Source: Staphylococcus schweitzeri
Lineage (GTDB): Bacteria; Bacillota; Bacilli; Staphylococcales; Staphylococcaceae
Assembly: GCF_002902405.1 (NCBI RefSeq)
Contig: NZ_PPQS01000032.1
Coordinates: 1 to 39,082, forward strand
Reading direction: 5' to 3'
Length of the DNA stretch: 39,082 bases
The notes below the pieces were generated by a model. The model saw only the letters and a list, made by a program, of their open reading frames with translations, made no database searches and was not told where the DNA came from. Position 1 is the first letter of the stretch. Each line of letters opens with the position of its first letter. Below are positions 1 through 10,495 of this stretch, one piece after another. The position numbers were made by a program, and so were the translations under genes.

Positions 1-38
1 GTTACGTTTTTGGAATTAACGTTGACATATTGTCATTC

Positions 39-53
39 AGTTTTCAATGTTCA
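39..53 (-). promoter_or_regulatory. boxA-like element in the 16S rRNA leader
   Basis: On the minus strand, just downstream of tRNA-Ala, the sequence reads GAACATTGAAAACT, close to the boxA antitermination element of Gram-positive rRNA leaders (TTGAAAACT core). A short inverted repeat (TGACA/TGTCA, 23-35) follows. I infer that this is the spacer leading to a 16S gene just outside the window. The 16S itself is not visible here. Confidence 0.5.
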
Positions 54-68
54 TCGTGTAAAAATAAA

Positions 69-144
69 TGGTGGAGACTAGCGGGATCGAACCGCTGACC
101 TCCTGCGTGCAAAGCAGGCGCTCTCCCAGCTGAGCTAAGCCCCC
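69..144 (-). tRNA. tRNA-Ala (anticodon TGC)
   Basis: Complete cloverleaf on the minus strand. The 5' end GGGGGCT pairs with AGTCTCC through GU wobbles, the anticodon loop reads CTTTGCACG with anticodon TGC, the T-arm carries GGTTCGATCC, and the 3' CCA is encoded (69-71). It is the last tRNA of the cluster before the inferred 16S gene, the usual place for tRNA-Ala(UGC) beside Firmicutes rRNA genes. Confidence 0.97.
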
Positions 145-166
145 ATAAAATGGAATTAAGAAGTAA

Positions 167-240
167 TCGGGAAGACAGGATTCGAACCTGCGACCCCTTG
201 GTCCCAAACCAAGTGCTCTACCAAGCTGAGCTACTTCCCG
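167..240 (-). tRNA. tRNA-Pro (anticodon TGG)
   Basis: Minus-strand cloverleaf: acceptor CGGGAAG pairs with CTTCCCG, the anticodon arm is CTTGGTTTGGGACCAAG with anticodon TGG, and the T-loop is TTCGAAT. The CCA end is not encoded after discriminator A (167), so it must be added by CCA nucleotidyltransferase. It lies 22 nt upstream of tRNA-Ala in the same transcript. Confidence 0.97.
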
Positions 241-259
241 TTATTCAAATGATTAAAAA

Positions 260-336
260 TGGCGCGCCCGATAGGAGTCGAACCCATAACCTCTTGATCC
301 GTAGTCAAACGCTCTATCCAATTGAGCTACGGGCGC
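260..336 (-). tRNA. tRNA-Arg (anticodon ACG)
   Basis: Minus-strand cloverleaf with acceptor GCGCCCG/CGGGCGC and anticodon arm GTTTGACTACGGATCAAG. The anticodon is ACG, whose first base is normally deaminated to inosine by TadA so that it reads CGU, CGC and CGA. CCA is encoded (260-262). Confidence 0.97.
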
Positions 337-341
337 TAAAA

Positions 342-430
342 TGGTGCCGAGGACCGGAATCGAACCGGTACGGTGATCTCTCACCGCAGGATTTTAAGTC
401 CTGTGCGTCTGCCAGTTCCGCCACCCCGGC
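342..430 (-). tRNA. tRNA-Leu (anticodon TAA)
   Basis: Class II tRNA of 89 nt on the minus strand. Acceptor GCCGGGG pairs with TCTCGGC-type bases including wobbles, the anticodon arm CAGGACTTAAAATCCTG gives anticodon TAA, and a long variable arm (CGGTGAGAGATCACCG) precedes the T-arm. CCA is encoded (342-344). Confidence 0.97.
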
Positions 431-437
431 AAAATAA

Positions 438-512
438 TGGAGCAGAAGACGGGATTCGAACCCGCGACCCCAACCTTGGCAAGGTTGTATTCTACCGCTG
501 AACTACTTCTGC
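438..512 (-). tRNA. tRNA-Gly (anticodon GCC)
   Basis: Minus-strand cloverleaf with acceptor GCAGAAG/CTTCTGC, anticodon arm AACCTTGCCAAGGTT with anticodon GCC, T-loop TTCGAAT and encoded CCA (438-440). The T-loop and the G-rich D-loop look like a normal elongator. It does not resemble the staphylococcal cell-wall-specific tRNA-Gly variants, which use UCC and altered T-loops. Confidence 0.96.
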
Positions 513-544
513 ATTATTTGCTGAATATAAAAATTAAATCGTAA

Positions 545-617
545 TGAGCCATAGAGGATTCGAACCTCTGACCCTCTGATTAAAAGTCAGATGCTCTACC
601 AGCTGAGCTAATGGCTC
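545..617 (-). tRNA. tRNA-Lys (anticodon TTT)
   Basis: Minus-strand cloverleaf with acceptor GAGCCAT/ATGGCTC and anticodon arm CTGACTTTTAATCAG (anticodon TTT). There is no encoded CCA after discriminator A. The cognate synthetase gene lysS lies about 860 bp upstream in the same orientation. Confidence 0.97.
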
Positions 618-623
618 AAAAGA

Positions 624-699
<76 letters not shown>

Positions 700-715
700 A
701 ATATGTAAGAATAAA

Positions 716-791
716 TGGTGGAGAATGACGGGTTCGAACCGCCGACCCTCTGCTTGTAAGGCAGATGCTCTCCCAGCTGAGCTAATTCTCC
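716..791 (-). tRNA. tRNA-Val (anticodon TAC)
   Basis: Minus-strand cloverleaf with acceptor GGAGAAT pairing with ATTCTCC, anticodon arm CTGCCTTACAAGCAG (anticodon TAC), T-loop TTCGAAC and encoded CCA (716-718). It is the first tRNA of the cluster, 12 nt after the 5S rRNA. Confidence 0.97.
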
Positions 792-803
792 GATTTATCA
801 TTT

Positions 804-918
804 GCCTGGCAACGTTCTACTCTAGCGGAACGTAAGTTCGACTACCATCGACGCTAAGGAGCTTAACTTCTGTGTTCGGCATGGGAACAGGTGTGACCTC
901 CTTGCTATAGTCACCAGA
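804..918 (-). rRNA. rrf: 5S rRNA (orphan copy at the head of the tRNA cluster)
   Basis: On the minus strand the RNA starts TCTGGTGACTATAGCAAGG and ends GTTGCCAGGC. The two ends pair as helix I (CTGGTGAC with GTTGCCAG). Conserved 5S segments are present: CCTGTTCCCATGCCGAAC, and the loop E strand GATGGTAGT. The length of about 115 nt is normal. No 23S gene lies upstream. Instead there are two sigma-A promoters and then lysS, so this copy heads its own 5S-tRNA transcript. That transcript probably continues into a 16S-23S-5S unit beyond the window. Confidence 0.95.
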
Positions 919-937
919 CAAAATAACTTACTTATTT

Positions 938-966
938 ATGATACACGCTTAATTAATAAGGTGCAA
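938..966 (-). promoter_or_regulatory. rRNA-type promoter P2 for 5S-tRNA operon
   Basis: Minus strand -35 TTGCAC (961-966), a 17-nt spacer, and -10 TATCAT (938-943). The predicted start is about 12 nt upstream of the 5S gene. It is the proximal member of a tandem pair, the usual arrangement for stable-RNA operons. Confidence 0.7.
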
Positions 967-1042
967 TAGTTAATTTTACACTTTGTTGTGAACTTTGTCA
1001 CATCAGCTTTTAGTGTATTCGTCTGTTTTTGACGACTTTTAT

Positions 1043-1071
1043 ATATTACTTCATTCAATTAATAAAGTCAA
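1043..1071 (-). promoter_or_regulatory. rRNA-type promoter P1 for 5S-tRNA operon
   Basis: Minus strand -35 TTGACT (1066-1071), a 17-nt spacer, and -10 TAATAT (1043-1048). An A/T-rich run upstream of the -35 could act as an UP element. It lies about 105 bp upstream of P2 in the same direction. Confidence 0.72.
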
Positions 1072-1416
1072 CACTTTTAATCAACTTTTTCGTTCTTCAT
1101 AACTTACATTTCTCGTGCTCTCTAATTCATAACACTTTTAGTATTCTATCATACACATATGTACAAAACCATATACATTCTATACAATTTTAAAGTACTT
1201 TTATAGCTGATTAAGATAAATTATACTAATATAGCAATTTTTGTCACAAGATATCTCAATGTCTATCGTTAACATTTCTCATCAGAACGACTCTATATAC
1301 GTATCGTCATTTTCATCTATCAGCTAACTACCTTGTTTAACATTCAAAAATAGCACCATTATCGTTAACTATTACTATAAAAAACATTCAAACACGAACT
1401 AATTACCATAATTAAG

Positions 1417-1451
1417 AAAACCCTCGCATACACATGTTGTATACACGAGAG
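1417..1451 (-). terminator. Intrinsic terminator of lysS
   Basis: The minus-strand RNA folds into a 13-bp stem (CTCTCGTGTATAC with GTGTATGCGAGGG, including five GU pairs) around the loop AACAT, then TTTTC. Because of the GU pairs the stem is complete only in the minus-strand transcript. It starts 24 nt after the lysS stop codon. Confidence 0.85.
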
Positions 1452-1474
1452 CTCTTACTAACAATCAACGTCAT

Positions 1475-3500
<2,026 letters not shown>

Positions 3501-3973
3501 TTATTTATATCTCTTTACACTGTCATCGACAAAAACTAAATCTTTCACTTTCAATTTCGAACGTGGTTCTATGACATTTGCTGCTATATCATTTAATGGG
3601 ATTAAAACAAATGCACGTTCATTCATTCTCGGATGTGGCACCGACAGTTTTGGCAAATTTATCATTTCTTCTCCATACAACAAAATATCCACATCTAAAG
3701 TTCTAGGACCCCATCGTTCCTTTCTAACACGGTGTAAACATTCTTCTGTCTTCAAACAACATTCCAACAGTTGTAATACCGTGAGTGTTGTTTGAATTTC
3801 AACACACAAATTTAAAAAGTTAGGTTGTTCAGTATACCCAATTGGTGCTGTTTCATAAATCGGAGAAATATTAGATACGTTAATACCATCATATTCATTC
3901 AAAATCTTTATAGCATCGTTTAACTGGCTTTCTCTATCACCAATATTACTACCTAATCCTAAGTATGCTTGAA

Positions 3974-3977
<4 letters not shown>
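3501..3977 (-). CDS. folK: 2-amino-4-hydroxy-6-hydroxymethyldihydropteridine pyrophosphokinase (HPPK)
   Basis: Transfers pyrophosphate from ATP to hydroxymethyl-dihydropterin, the step between FolB and FolP in folate synthesis. The 158 residues are typical. Visible family motifs are [14 protein letters not shown] at the N terminus, [15 protein letters not shown], the catalytic stretch [15 protein letters not shown] and [15 protein letters not shown]. The start codon overlaps the folB stop by 4 nt (ATGA), with AGGGAG upstream, so translation is probably coupled. It is the last gene of folP-folB-folK. Confidence 0.97.
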
Positions 3978-5132
<1,155 letters not shown>

Positions 5133-5148
5133 TTAATTATGTATGTAA

Positions 5149-5166
5149 TTTAACTGTACGGTTAAA
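5149..5166. promoter_or_regulatory. Operator-like palindrome upstream of folP
   Basis: TTTAACTGTACGGTTAAA is symmetric apart from one mismatched base pair in an 18-bp span. It sits 29 nt before the folP start in A/T-rich DNA with several TATAAT-like hexamers. It has no U-tract and so is not a terminator. A repressor-binding role is only inferred. Confidence 0.35.
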
Positions 5167-5312
5167 ATTATATATTCTAACTTATACTGTTTAATATGTA
5201 CGTCTATTATATTAACATTCACTAAGTAGTATTTTCAGAAAAATATTTCAATAGACATGTATCTGTTTAAATTCATCAAATAAATACTCGAATTAAGCCT
5301 CCATAAAAAAGT

Positions 5313-5349
5313 AAAAAAGAGCAAGCAACCCTCAAAGGATGGCTCACTC
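5313..5349 (-). terminator. Intrinsic terminator of cysK
   Basis: The minus-strand stem GAGTGAGC with GCTTGCTC (8 bp, two GU pairs) encloses a partly paired apical part and is followed by TTTTTTACTTTTTT. It begins 17 nt after the cysK stop and separates cysK from folP. Confidence 0.88.
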
Positions 5350-5365
5350 ATATAATTAATACTAA

Positions 5366-6298
5366 TTAGTCCTCGAAAGAATATAAAGGTGTTGATAAGT
5401 AACGTTCACCATTACTTGGCAATACAGTTACCACCGTTTTTCCTTTACCTAACTCTTTCGCTTTTTGAATAGCGGCATAAATCGCAGCACCAGATGAAAT
5501 ACCTGCTAAAATACCTTCTTCTTTAGCAACACGGCGAGACATTTCCATCGCTGTGTCATTATCTACTTTAATAATACTATCATATATTTCTGTATTTAAA
5601 GTACCCGGAATAAATCCAGCACCTAAACCTTGTAATTTATGCGGACCAGGCTCACCACCACTTAAAACTGGAGATGCTTCAGGCTCAATAGCAACAATTT
5701 CAATATTAGGGTATTCTTTTTTAAGAACTTTACCAACACCAGATAACGTACCACCAGTACCTACACCAGCTAAGAACGCATCGATATTTTTACCTTCAAA
5801 TTGTTGTAATAACTCAGGACCTGTAGTCAACTCATGTACTTCAGGATTTGCTGGGTTTTCAAATTGTTGCGGTTCAAAATAACCATGTTCCTCTTTTAAT
5901 TCTTTAGCTTTTTTAATTGCACCTTTCATCGCTTCTGATCCAGGTGTTAAAACTAATTCTGCACCATATGCTTTTAATAAATTACGGCGCTCTTGACTCA
6001 TTGTTTCAGGCATTGTAAATACTGCTTTATATCCTTTAGCAGCACATACAAACGCTAAACCGATACCTGTATTACCACTTGTTGGTTCTACAATTGTATC
6101 GCCAGGTTTGATTTTGCCTTCTCGTTCTGCTTTTTCAATCATTGCTAACGCAATTCTATCTTTAACAGAACCACCTGGATTTTGATATTCCAATTTTACA
6201 TAAACGTCTGCTGCATTTTCATCTACTACATTTCTCAATTTAACTACTGGTGTACCACCAATAATTTGAGTAATATTATCTACTGGTTTTTGTGCCAT
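5366..6298 (-). CDS. cysK: Cysteine synthase A (O-acetylserine sulfhydrylase)
   Basis: PLP enzyme that makes cysteine from O-acetylserine and sulfide. In Bacillus and Staphylococcus CysK also acts as corepressor partner of the regulator CymR. The chosen ATG gives 310 residues (MAQKPVDN). An in-frame GTG 9 nt upstream lies inside the AAAGGAG ribosome site and is rejected. PLP lysine K46 lies in PGGSVKDR, and the substrate loop TSGNTG at 73-78. The phosphate-binding [10 protein letters not shown] follows. A candidate promoter lies at 6359-6387 and a strong terminator follows, so it is monocistronic. Confidence 0.97.
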   Translation of the reverse strand: MAQKPVDNITQIIGGTPVVKLRNVVDENAADVYVKLEYQNPGGSVKDRIALAMIEKAEREGKIKPGDTIVEPTSGNTGIGLAFVCAAKGYKAVFTMPETMSQERRNLLKAYGAELVLTPGSEAMKGAIKKAKELKEEHGYFEPQQFENPANPEVHELTTGPELLQQFEGKNIDAFLAGVGTGGTLSGVGKVLKKEYPNIEIVAIEPEASPVLSGGEPGPHKLQGLGAGFIPGTLNTEIYDSIIKVDNDTAMEMSRRVAKEEGILAGISSGAAIYAAIQKAKELGKGKTVVTVLPSNGERYLSTPLYSFED

Positions 6299-6358
6299 TA
6301 AAACCACTCCTTTTTAGTTAGTTGTCGAAATCTTAGTTTATTTATCGGATATAAAATT

Positions 6359-6387
6359 ATTTTATCAAATAAAATCTAGAAAGCAAA
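6359..6387 (-). promoter_or_regulatory. Candidate cysK promoter
   Basis: Minus-strand TTTGCT (6382-6387), a 17-nt spacer and TAAAAT (6359-6364), about 60 bp upstream of the cysK start. The -35 is weak, as expected of a regulated promoter. I could not identify a CymR box with confidence. Confidence 0.4.
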
Positions 6388-6436
6388 CAAAAATACTAAG
6401 AATTTTACAACTATTTAGTTCTACATTTCACTAAAC

Positions 6437-6459
6437 CGCTAAAAATAAACATTTTAGCG
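6437..6459 (-). terminator. Possible weak terminator after hslO
   Basis: Perfect 8-bp inverted repeat CGCTAAAA/TTTTAGCG with a 7-nt loop, 18 nt after the hslO stop. On the minus strand it is followed only by GTTTAGT, so the U-tract is poor. Confidence 0.4.
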
Positions 6460-6476
6460 TATTGTTTTAAATTAAA

Positions 6477-7358
6477 TTACGCTAAACTTTCTAGCAAATC
6501 GTTCAACTCTTGTTCAGAATATTTATATTTATTGCCACAGAAATGACATACTGCTTCTGCGCCATGATCTTCTTTAATCATATTTTGAATTTCTGCTTCG
6601 CCTAATCCTTTTATAGCATTTAAAAATTTCTCATGACTACAGTTACATTCAAATTGAACTGGCATTTTTTCTAAAATTTGTACATGTTCTTCACCTAAAA
6701 TTTCATTTAATAGTCCTTCAGGTGTTAACCCTTGCTCAATTAATTTAGACACTGGTGTCATTTCACTAATGGCTTTTTCTAGCTTCGAAATAGTTTCTTC
6801 TTTTGCACCAGGCATTACTTGAATAATAAAACCACCTGCTGCTTTAATCGTATTATCAGGATTTACTAGTACACCAAGTCCTACTGATGAAGGCGTTTGT
6901 TCACTTGTAGCATAATAATAAGTAAAGTCTTCTCCTAGTTCACCTGAAACAATCGGACTCGCTCCAGAGAAGTAATCTTTCATACCAACGTCTTTTACAA
7001 CCATAATAGATCCATTTGTACCAACTGCTCGTCTAACATCAAGTTTACCTTGCTCATTTAATGGAAAATGCGTTTGTGGGTGATCTACATATGCGCGCAC
7101 TTCACCTTTCGCATTAGCATCAGCAATTATACGTCCAATAGGTCCTTGACCATCTACCGTGACTGTTAATTTTTGATTGCCTTTTAACATGGCTCCCATC
7201 ATTGCTGTTGCTGTCATTGCTCGTCCCATTGCAGCAGATGCTGTTGGCCAAGTATAATGTCTCGTTTGTGCTTCTTGAACTGTTTCAGTTGTCAAAGCTG
7301 CATATGCCCTAATTTCCCCATCAAATGCTAACGCTTTAACAATATAATCATGTGTCAT
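6477..7358 (-). CDS. hslO: Redox-regulated chaperone Hsp33
   Basis: Holdase that binds unfolding proteins during oxidative stress. The 293 residues match the family. The N-terminal substrate-binding domain is followed by the C-terminal zinc redox switch, with cysteines C238 and C240 (CNC) and C271 and C274 (CHFC). All four are present, so it should be redox-active. The start is backed by GAGGAG 9 nt upstream. Its position between ftsH and cysK matches yacC of Bacillus. The intervening Bacillus genes coaX and yacD are missing. The upstream gap holds a perfect 9-bp inverted repeat (7455-7480). Confidence 0.96.
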   Translation of the reverse strand: MTHDYIVKALAFDGEIRAYAALTTETVQEAQTRHYTWPTASAAMGRAMTATAMMGAMLKGNQKLTVTVDGQGPIGRIIADANAKGEVRAYVDHPQTHFPLNEQGKLDVRRAVGTNGSIMVVKDVGMKDYFSGASPIVSGELGEDFTYYYATSEQTPSSVGLGVLVNPDNTIKAAGGFIIQVMPGAKEETISKLEKAISEMTPVSKLIEQGLTPEGLLNEILGEEHVQILEKMPVQFECNCSHEKFLNAIKGLGEAEIQNMIKEDHGAEAVCHFCGNKYKYSEQELNDLLESLA

Positions 7359-7454
7359 TATTTCAATCTCCTCTATTACTCTATATTTTAAAAATTATTT
7401 TACTTCATAAAATGCAACAATTGTATATATTCTACACCCATCATTCTAAATAAT

Positions 7455-7480
7455 GAAGTAACTTGTTTGATAGTTACTTC
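7455..7480. promoter_or_regulatory. Perfect inverted repeat upstream of hslO
   Basis: GAAGTAACT and AGTTACTTC form perfect 9-bp arms around an 8-nt loop, about 100 bp upstream of hslO and beyond the ftsH terminator. No U-run follows on either strand, so an operator or RNA leader hairpin is more likely than a terminator. Function is unknown. Confidence 0.4.
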
Positions 7481-7544
7481 ACCGTGCAACAGTTTTATCG
7501 CTTACTATAAAACTGACAAACAACTTTTTCCCTATTTAAAATCT

Positions 7545-7587
7545 AAAAAGTACCTCTTCCTATCACATAATCATAGAAAGAGGTACT
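7545..7587 (-). terminator. Intrinsic terminator of ftsH
   Basis: A 15-bp stem on the minus strand (AGTACCTCTTTCTAT with ATAGGAAGAGGTACT) has an 8-nt loop, followed by TTTTTAG. It starts 13 nt after the ftsH stop. This is one of the strongest terminators in the window. Confidence 0.92.
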
Positions 7588-7599
7588 GAATATTATTAA

Positions 7600-9693
7600 T
7601 TATTTATTGTCTGGGTGATTTGGATCATAAGGTTTTTCGATATTAGGCGCTTGTTGATGTGCTGGCTCATCATTTTCATGAGATTTATCAGCTTCTTTTC
7701 TATCTTCACCAATATCTTTTTCTTCTTTACGATCTTCTTTCTCTTCACGTCGACCTTCTTCTAATTGCTCTTTACGAATATCTTCATAAGATTTACCAAA
7801 TTTACCATCATTAAATTCAGAATCCTCATCTTTAACAACTTTAGCTGCATCATAATCTATTTCAGGTAATTTACCTTCATAGAATAATGATTGAATTTGT
7901 TCAGCAACTAATGTTTCTTCTGTTAATAATGTTTCAGCAATTAAAATCAATTGTTCTTTGTGCTCTAATAAAATTTGTTTACAACGTTCGTATTGTTCTT
8001 TTACGATTCGTTGAACTTCTTTATCTATTTCATAAGCAATTTGACTTGAATAATTAGGTTCACCTTGCATGTCTTTACCTAAGAAAACCTGTCCATTGCT
8101 ATGACCAAATTGCAATGGTCCTAGTTTTTTACTCATACCGTATTGTGTAACCATTGATCTTGCTATTTGCGTAGCACGCTCAAAGTCATTTGAAGCACCA
8201 GTTGACACTTCATTAAAGTTGATATCTTCTGATACTCGTCCACCAAGCAGACCACAAATTTTATCTAATAACTCTTGTTCAGTCATTAAGAATCGATCTT
8301 GTTTCGGTAACATCATAGCATAACCGCCAGCTTGACCACGTGGTACGATAGTAACTTTGTGGACTACTTCTGCTTCATCCAACACCATACCAATAATTGT
8401 ATGGCCAGCTTCATGATGTGCAACGATATTACGTTCTTTCTTAGAAATAACACGAGATTTCTTAGCCGGTCCAGCGATAACTCTATCCGTTGCTTCCTCG
8501 ATATCTCTCATGTCAATTTTCTTCTTACCTTCACGTACTGCAATTAATGATGCTTCATTTAATAAGTTTTCTAAATCAGCACCAGAGAATCCCGGTGTAC
8601 GTTGTGAAATAGCTTTTAAATCTACAGTTTCATCAAGTGGCTTGTTCTTAGCATGTACATGAAGAATTGCTTCACGACCTTTTACATCTGGACGGCCAAC
8701 TTGAATTTGTCTATCAAAACGACCTGGACGTAATAACGCTGGGTCTAGAATATCTGGACGGTTTGTAGCAGCTATCATAATGATACCTTCATTTTCACCA
8801 AAGCCATCCATTTCAACTAATAATTGGTTTAATGTTTGTTCGCGTTCGTCATGACCGCCACCTACACCAGCGCCACGTTGACGACCAACAGCATCAATCT
8901 CATCGATGAAAATGATACAAGGTGCATTTTTCTTAGCATTATCAAACAAGTCACGTACACGACTCGCACCGACACCGACAAACATCTCAACAAAGTCTGA
9001 ACCACTAATTGAGAAGAATGGGGCACCTGCTTCACCAGCAACCGCTCTTGCTAGTAATGTTTTACCTGTACCTGGAGGGCCAACAAGTAAGACACCTTTA
9101 GGTATTCTTGAACCCATTTCTTTAAACTTCTTATTGTCTTTCAAGAAATCTACAATTTCAATTAACTCTTGCTTTTCTTCATCAGCACCCGCTACATCAG
9201 AGAAGCGAACTCGACGTTTATTATTATCATACATTTTCGCTTTGGATTTACCAAAGTTCATCATACGACCGCCACTACCGCCACCTTGTGCTTGGCTTAG
9301 GAAGAAAATAAATAATAACGCGATGACAACAACTGGAATTAATGTTGATAGTATACTTACAAAGACACTTTGTTTTTCTTCTTCTTTAATCGTTAATTTT
9401 ACACCGCTTTGCTTCTTAGCAGCATCTGTAATTTTTTGTAATTCTTTTTCATTGTTATATAAAATAGTAGATGAATAATCTTCATCATTTTTCGTCTTAC
9501 CACTTACCATATACACATTTTGTTGTGGTTGGATTTCTAATGTTTTAAGGTCACCCTTTTCCAACTTCTCAGTAAACTGATTATATGTAAGCTGTTTCGG
9601 CATATTTCCATTACCGTTTAAATATGAAAATAGACCAAAAATAATAACGCCTATTATTACGATAACTAGCACATTGCGAAAAGCTTTTTGCAT
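7600..9693 (-). CDS. ftsH: ATP-dependent zinc metalloprotease FtsH
   Basis: Membrane-anchored AAA+ protease that degrades misfolded membrane proteins and some regulators. It has 697 residues. Membrane segments lie at about 7-25 and 112-134, flanking an extracytoplasmic domain. The AAA module has Walker A GPPGTGKT at 205-212, Walker B IFIDE at 261-265 and the SRH around [17 protein letters not shown]. The zinc site HEAGH is at 427-431. The C-terminal tail from about 615 is very charged (many E, K, D and R) and looks disordered. AGGAGG lies 9 nt before the ATG. It follows tilS-hpt as in Bacillus, with its own promoter region and terminator. Confidence 0.98.
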   Translation of the reverse strand: MQKAFRNVLVIVIIGVIIFGLFSYLNGNGNMPKQLTYNQFTEKLEKGDLKTLEIQPQQNVYMVSGKTKNDEDYSSTILYNNEKELQKITDAAKKQSGVKLTIKEEEKQSVFVSILSTLIPVVVIALLFIFFLSQAQGGGSGGRMMNFGKSKAKMYDNNKRRVRFSDVAGADEEKQELIEIVDFLKDNKKFKEMGSRIPKGVLLVGPPGTGKTLLARAVAGEAGAPFFSISGSDFVEMFVGVGASRVRDLFDNAKKNAPCIIFIDEIDAVGRQRGAGVGGGHDEREQTLNQLLVEMDGFGENEGIIMIAATNRPDILDPALLRPGRFDRQIQVGRPDVKGREAILHVHAKNKPLDETVDLKAISQRTPGFSGADLENLLNEASLIAVREGKKKIDMRDIEEATDRVIAGPAKKSRVISKKERNIVAHHEAGHTIIGMVLDEAEVVHKVTIVPRGQAGGYAMMLPKQDRFLMTEQELLDKICGLLGGRVSEDINFNEVSTGASNDFERATQIARSMVTQYGMSKKLGPLQFGHSNGQVFLGKDMQGEPNYSSQIAYEIDKEVQRIVKEQYERCKQILLEHKEQLILIAETLLTEETLVAEQIQSLFYEGKLPEIDYDAAKVVKDEDSEFNDGKFGKSYEDIRKEQLEEGRREEKEDRKEEKDIGEDRKEADKSHENDEPAHQQAPNIEKPYDPNHPDNK

Positions 9694-9733
9694 GCGTCAT
9701 TTCCTCCTACTTCCCATAATAAAACTAACAAGA

Positions 9734-9783
9734 ATTGTAACACATTACATATTTTGTAAGCTAGTATTTGAGCTTACTGTCAA
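9734..9783 (-). promoter_or_regulatory. Candidate ftsH promoter region with inverted repeat
   Basis: The minus strand carries a consensus TTGACA (9778-9783) directly followed by a perfect inverted repeat GTAAGCT/AGCTTAC (9756-9777). An extended -10 TGTTACAAT (TACAAT at 9734-9739) lies about 40 bp before the ftsH start. TTGACA can also pair with TTACAA (9754-9759) at 18 nt. Which pair is used cannot be decided by eye. The repeat fills the spacer, where an operator could sit. Confidence 0.4.
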
Positions 9784-9837
9784 TAACATTCACATCTTTT
9801 GTCAATTTTATCAATTTCTATATTTTTCCAACTTTGT

Positions 9838-9851
9838 AAGACATATGTCTT
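9838..9851. promoter_or_regulatory. 14-bp perfect palindrome in the hpt-ftsH gap
   Basis: AAGACATATGTCTT is fully self-complementary over 14 bp and lies about 145 bp upstream of ftsH. A second repeat, TTTGAGT/ACTCAAA, lies at 9891-9917 nearer hpt. Neither has a U-tail on the minus strand. Regulatory function is only inferred. Confidence 0.3.
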
Positions 9852-9951
9852 GTTTAAAATTAAATATATATGAAATACATTTTTCATATTTTTGAGTCTA
9901 CACTATTCTTACTCAAAGGCATAGTAATAATAACTGAAATTGATTAAAAAT

Positions 9952-10491
9952 TTAATTTGAATATACTTCAGGTTTTAACGTACCAATATATGGTAAGTTT
10001 CTATATAACTCGCGATAGTCTAAACCGTATCCAACAACAAATTCATCTGGAATTTTTTTACCGACATACTTTGCTTCAATATCAGCTTTACGACGATTCG
10101 GCTTATCTAATAATGTAACTATTTCTAATGAGTTAACTTTTCTAGATTGCAATAATTCAGTAATAGACTTAAGTGTCGTACCAGTCTCTAAAATATCTTC
10201 AATGATTAACACATCTTTATTTTCAATAGAAGAACCAAGGTCTTTAATAATTTGTACTTCACCAGTTGATTCAGTACCACCGTGATAACTTGAAACATCC
10301 ATGAAGTCAATTGATAAATGTGTATCGATACGTTTAATTAAATCTGACATAAACATTGCTGAACCTTTTAAAATCCCAACACATACTAATGGCTTATCTT
10401 TGTAATCATTTGTTAATTGAGCTCCCAATTCTTTACAGATATTTTGGATATCTTCTTCAGTCAACAATACTTCCTTTAAATCATTATGCAT
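9952..10491 (-). CDS. hpt: Hypoxanthine-guanine phosphoribosyltransferase
   Basis: Salvages hypoxanthine and guanine to IMP and GMP using PRPP. The start MHNDLKEVLL gives 179 residues, the S. aureus length. Two in-frame ATGs lie 12 and 18 nt upstream within the tilS 3' end, but the GGAG there overlaps or abuts them. With the chosen ATG, GGAG is 12 nt away, so the start is likely but not certain. The PRPP-binding motif VLIIEDILETGTT and the purine-binding segment KKIPDEFVVGYGLDY are clear. The start lies 4 nt after the tilS stop. In Firmicutes hpt, tilS and ftsH are nearly always linked. Confidence 0.95.
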   Translation of the reverse strand: MHNDLKEVLLTEEDIQNICKELGAQLTNDYKDKPLVCVGILKGSAMFMSDLIKRIDTHLSIDFMDVSSYHGGTESTGEVQIIKDLGSSIENKDVLIIEDILETGTTLKSITELLQSRKVNSLEIVTLLDKPNRRKADIEAKYVGKKIPDEFVVGYGLDYRELYRNLPYIGTLKPEVYSN

Positions 10492-10495
10492 AACT

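Larger units (their letters stand above)
919..1420 (-). other. Intergenic control region between lysS and the 5S-tRNA operon
   Basis: Of this roughly 500-bp gap, 919-1071 holds the tandem promoters P1 and P2. At 1220-1249 there is a further plausible sigma-A promoter on the minus strand (TTGTGA, 18 nt, TATAAT). I see no coding region with a ribosome binding site. The rest is A/T-rich with no further structure I can name. Confidence 0.5.

Noticed and set aside
150..437. Open frame of 95 codons on the plus strand
   Set aside because: It runs antisense through three tRNA genes (Pro, Arg, Leu); the open frame is a by-product of tRNA sequence and has no ribosome site.
8906..9478. 190-codon open frame on the plus strand within ftsH
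   Set aside because: It lies entirely antisense to the AAA domain of ftsH, has no ribosome site and its composition is that of a shadow frame.
9891..9917. Terminator of hpt
   Set aside because: The TTTGAGT/ACTCAAA hairpin is followed by A residues, not U residues, in the minus-strand RNA.
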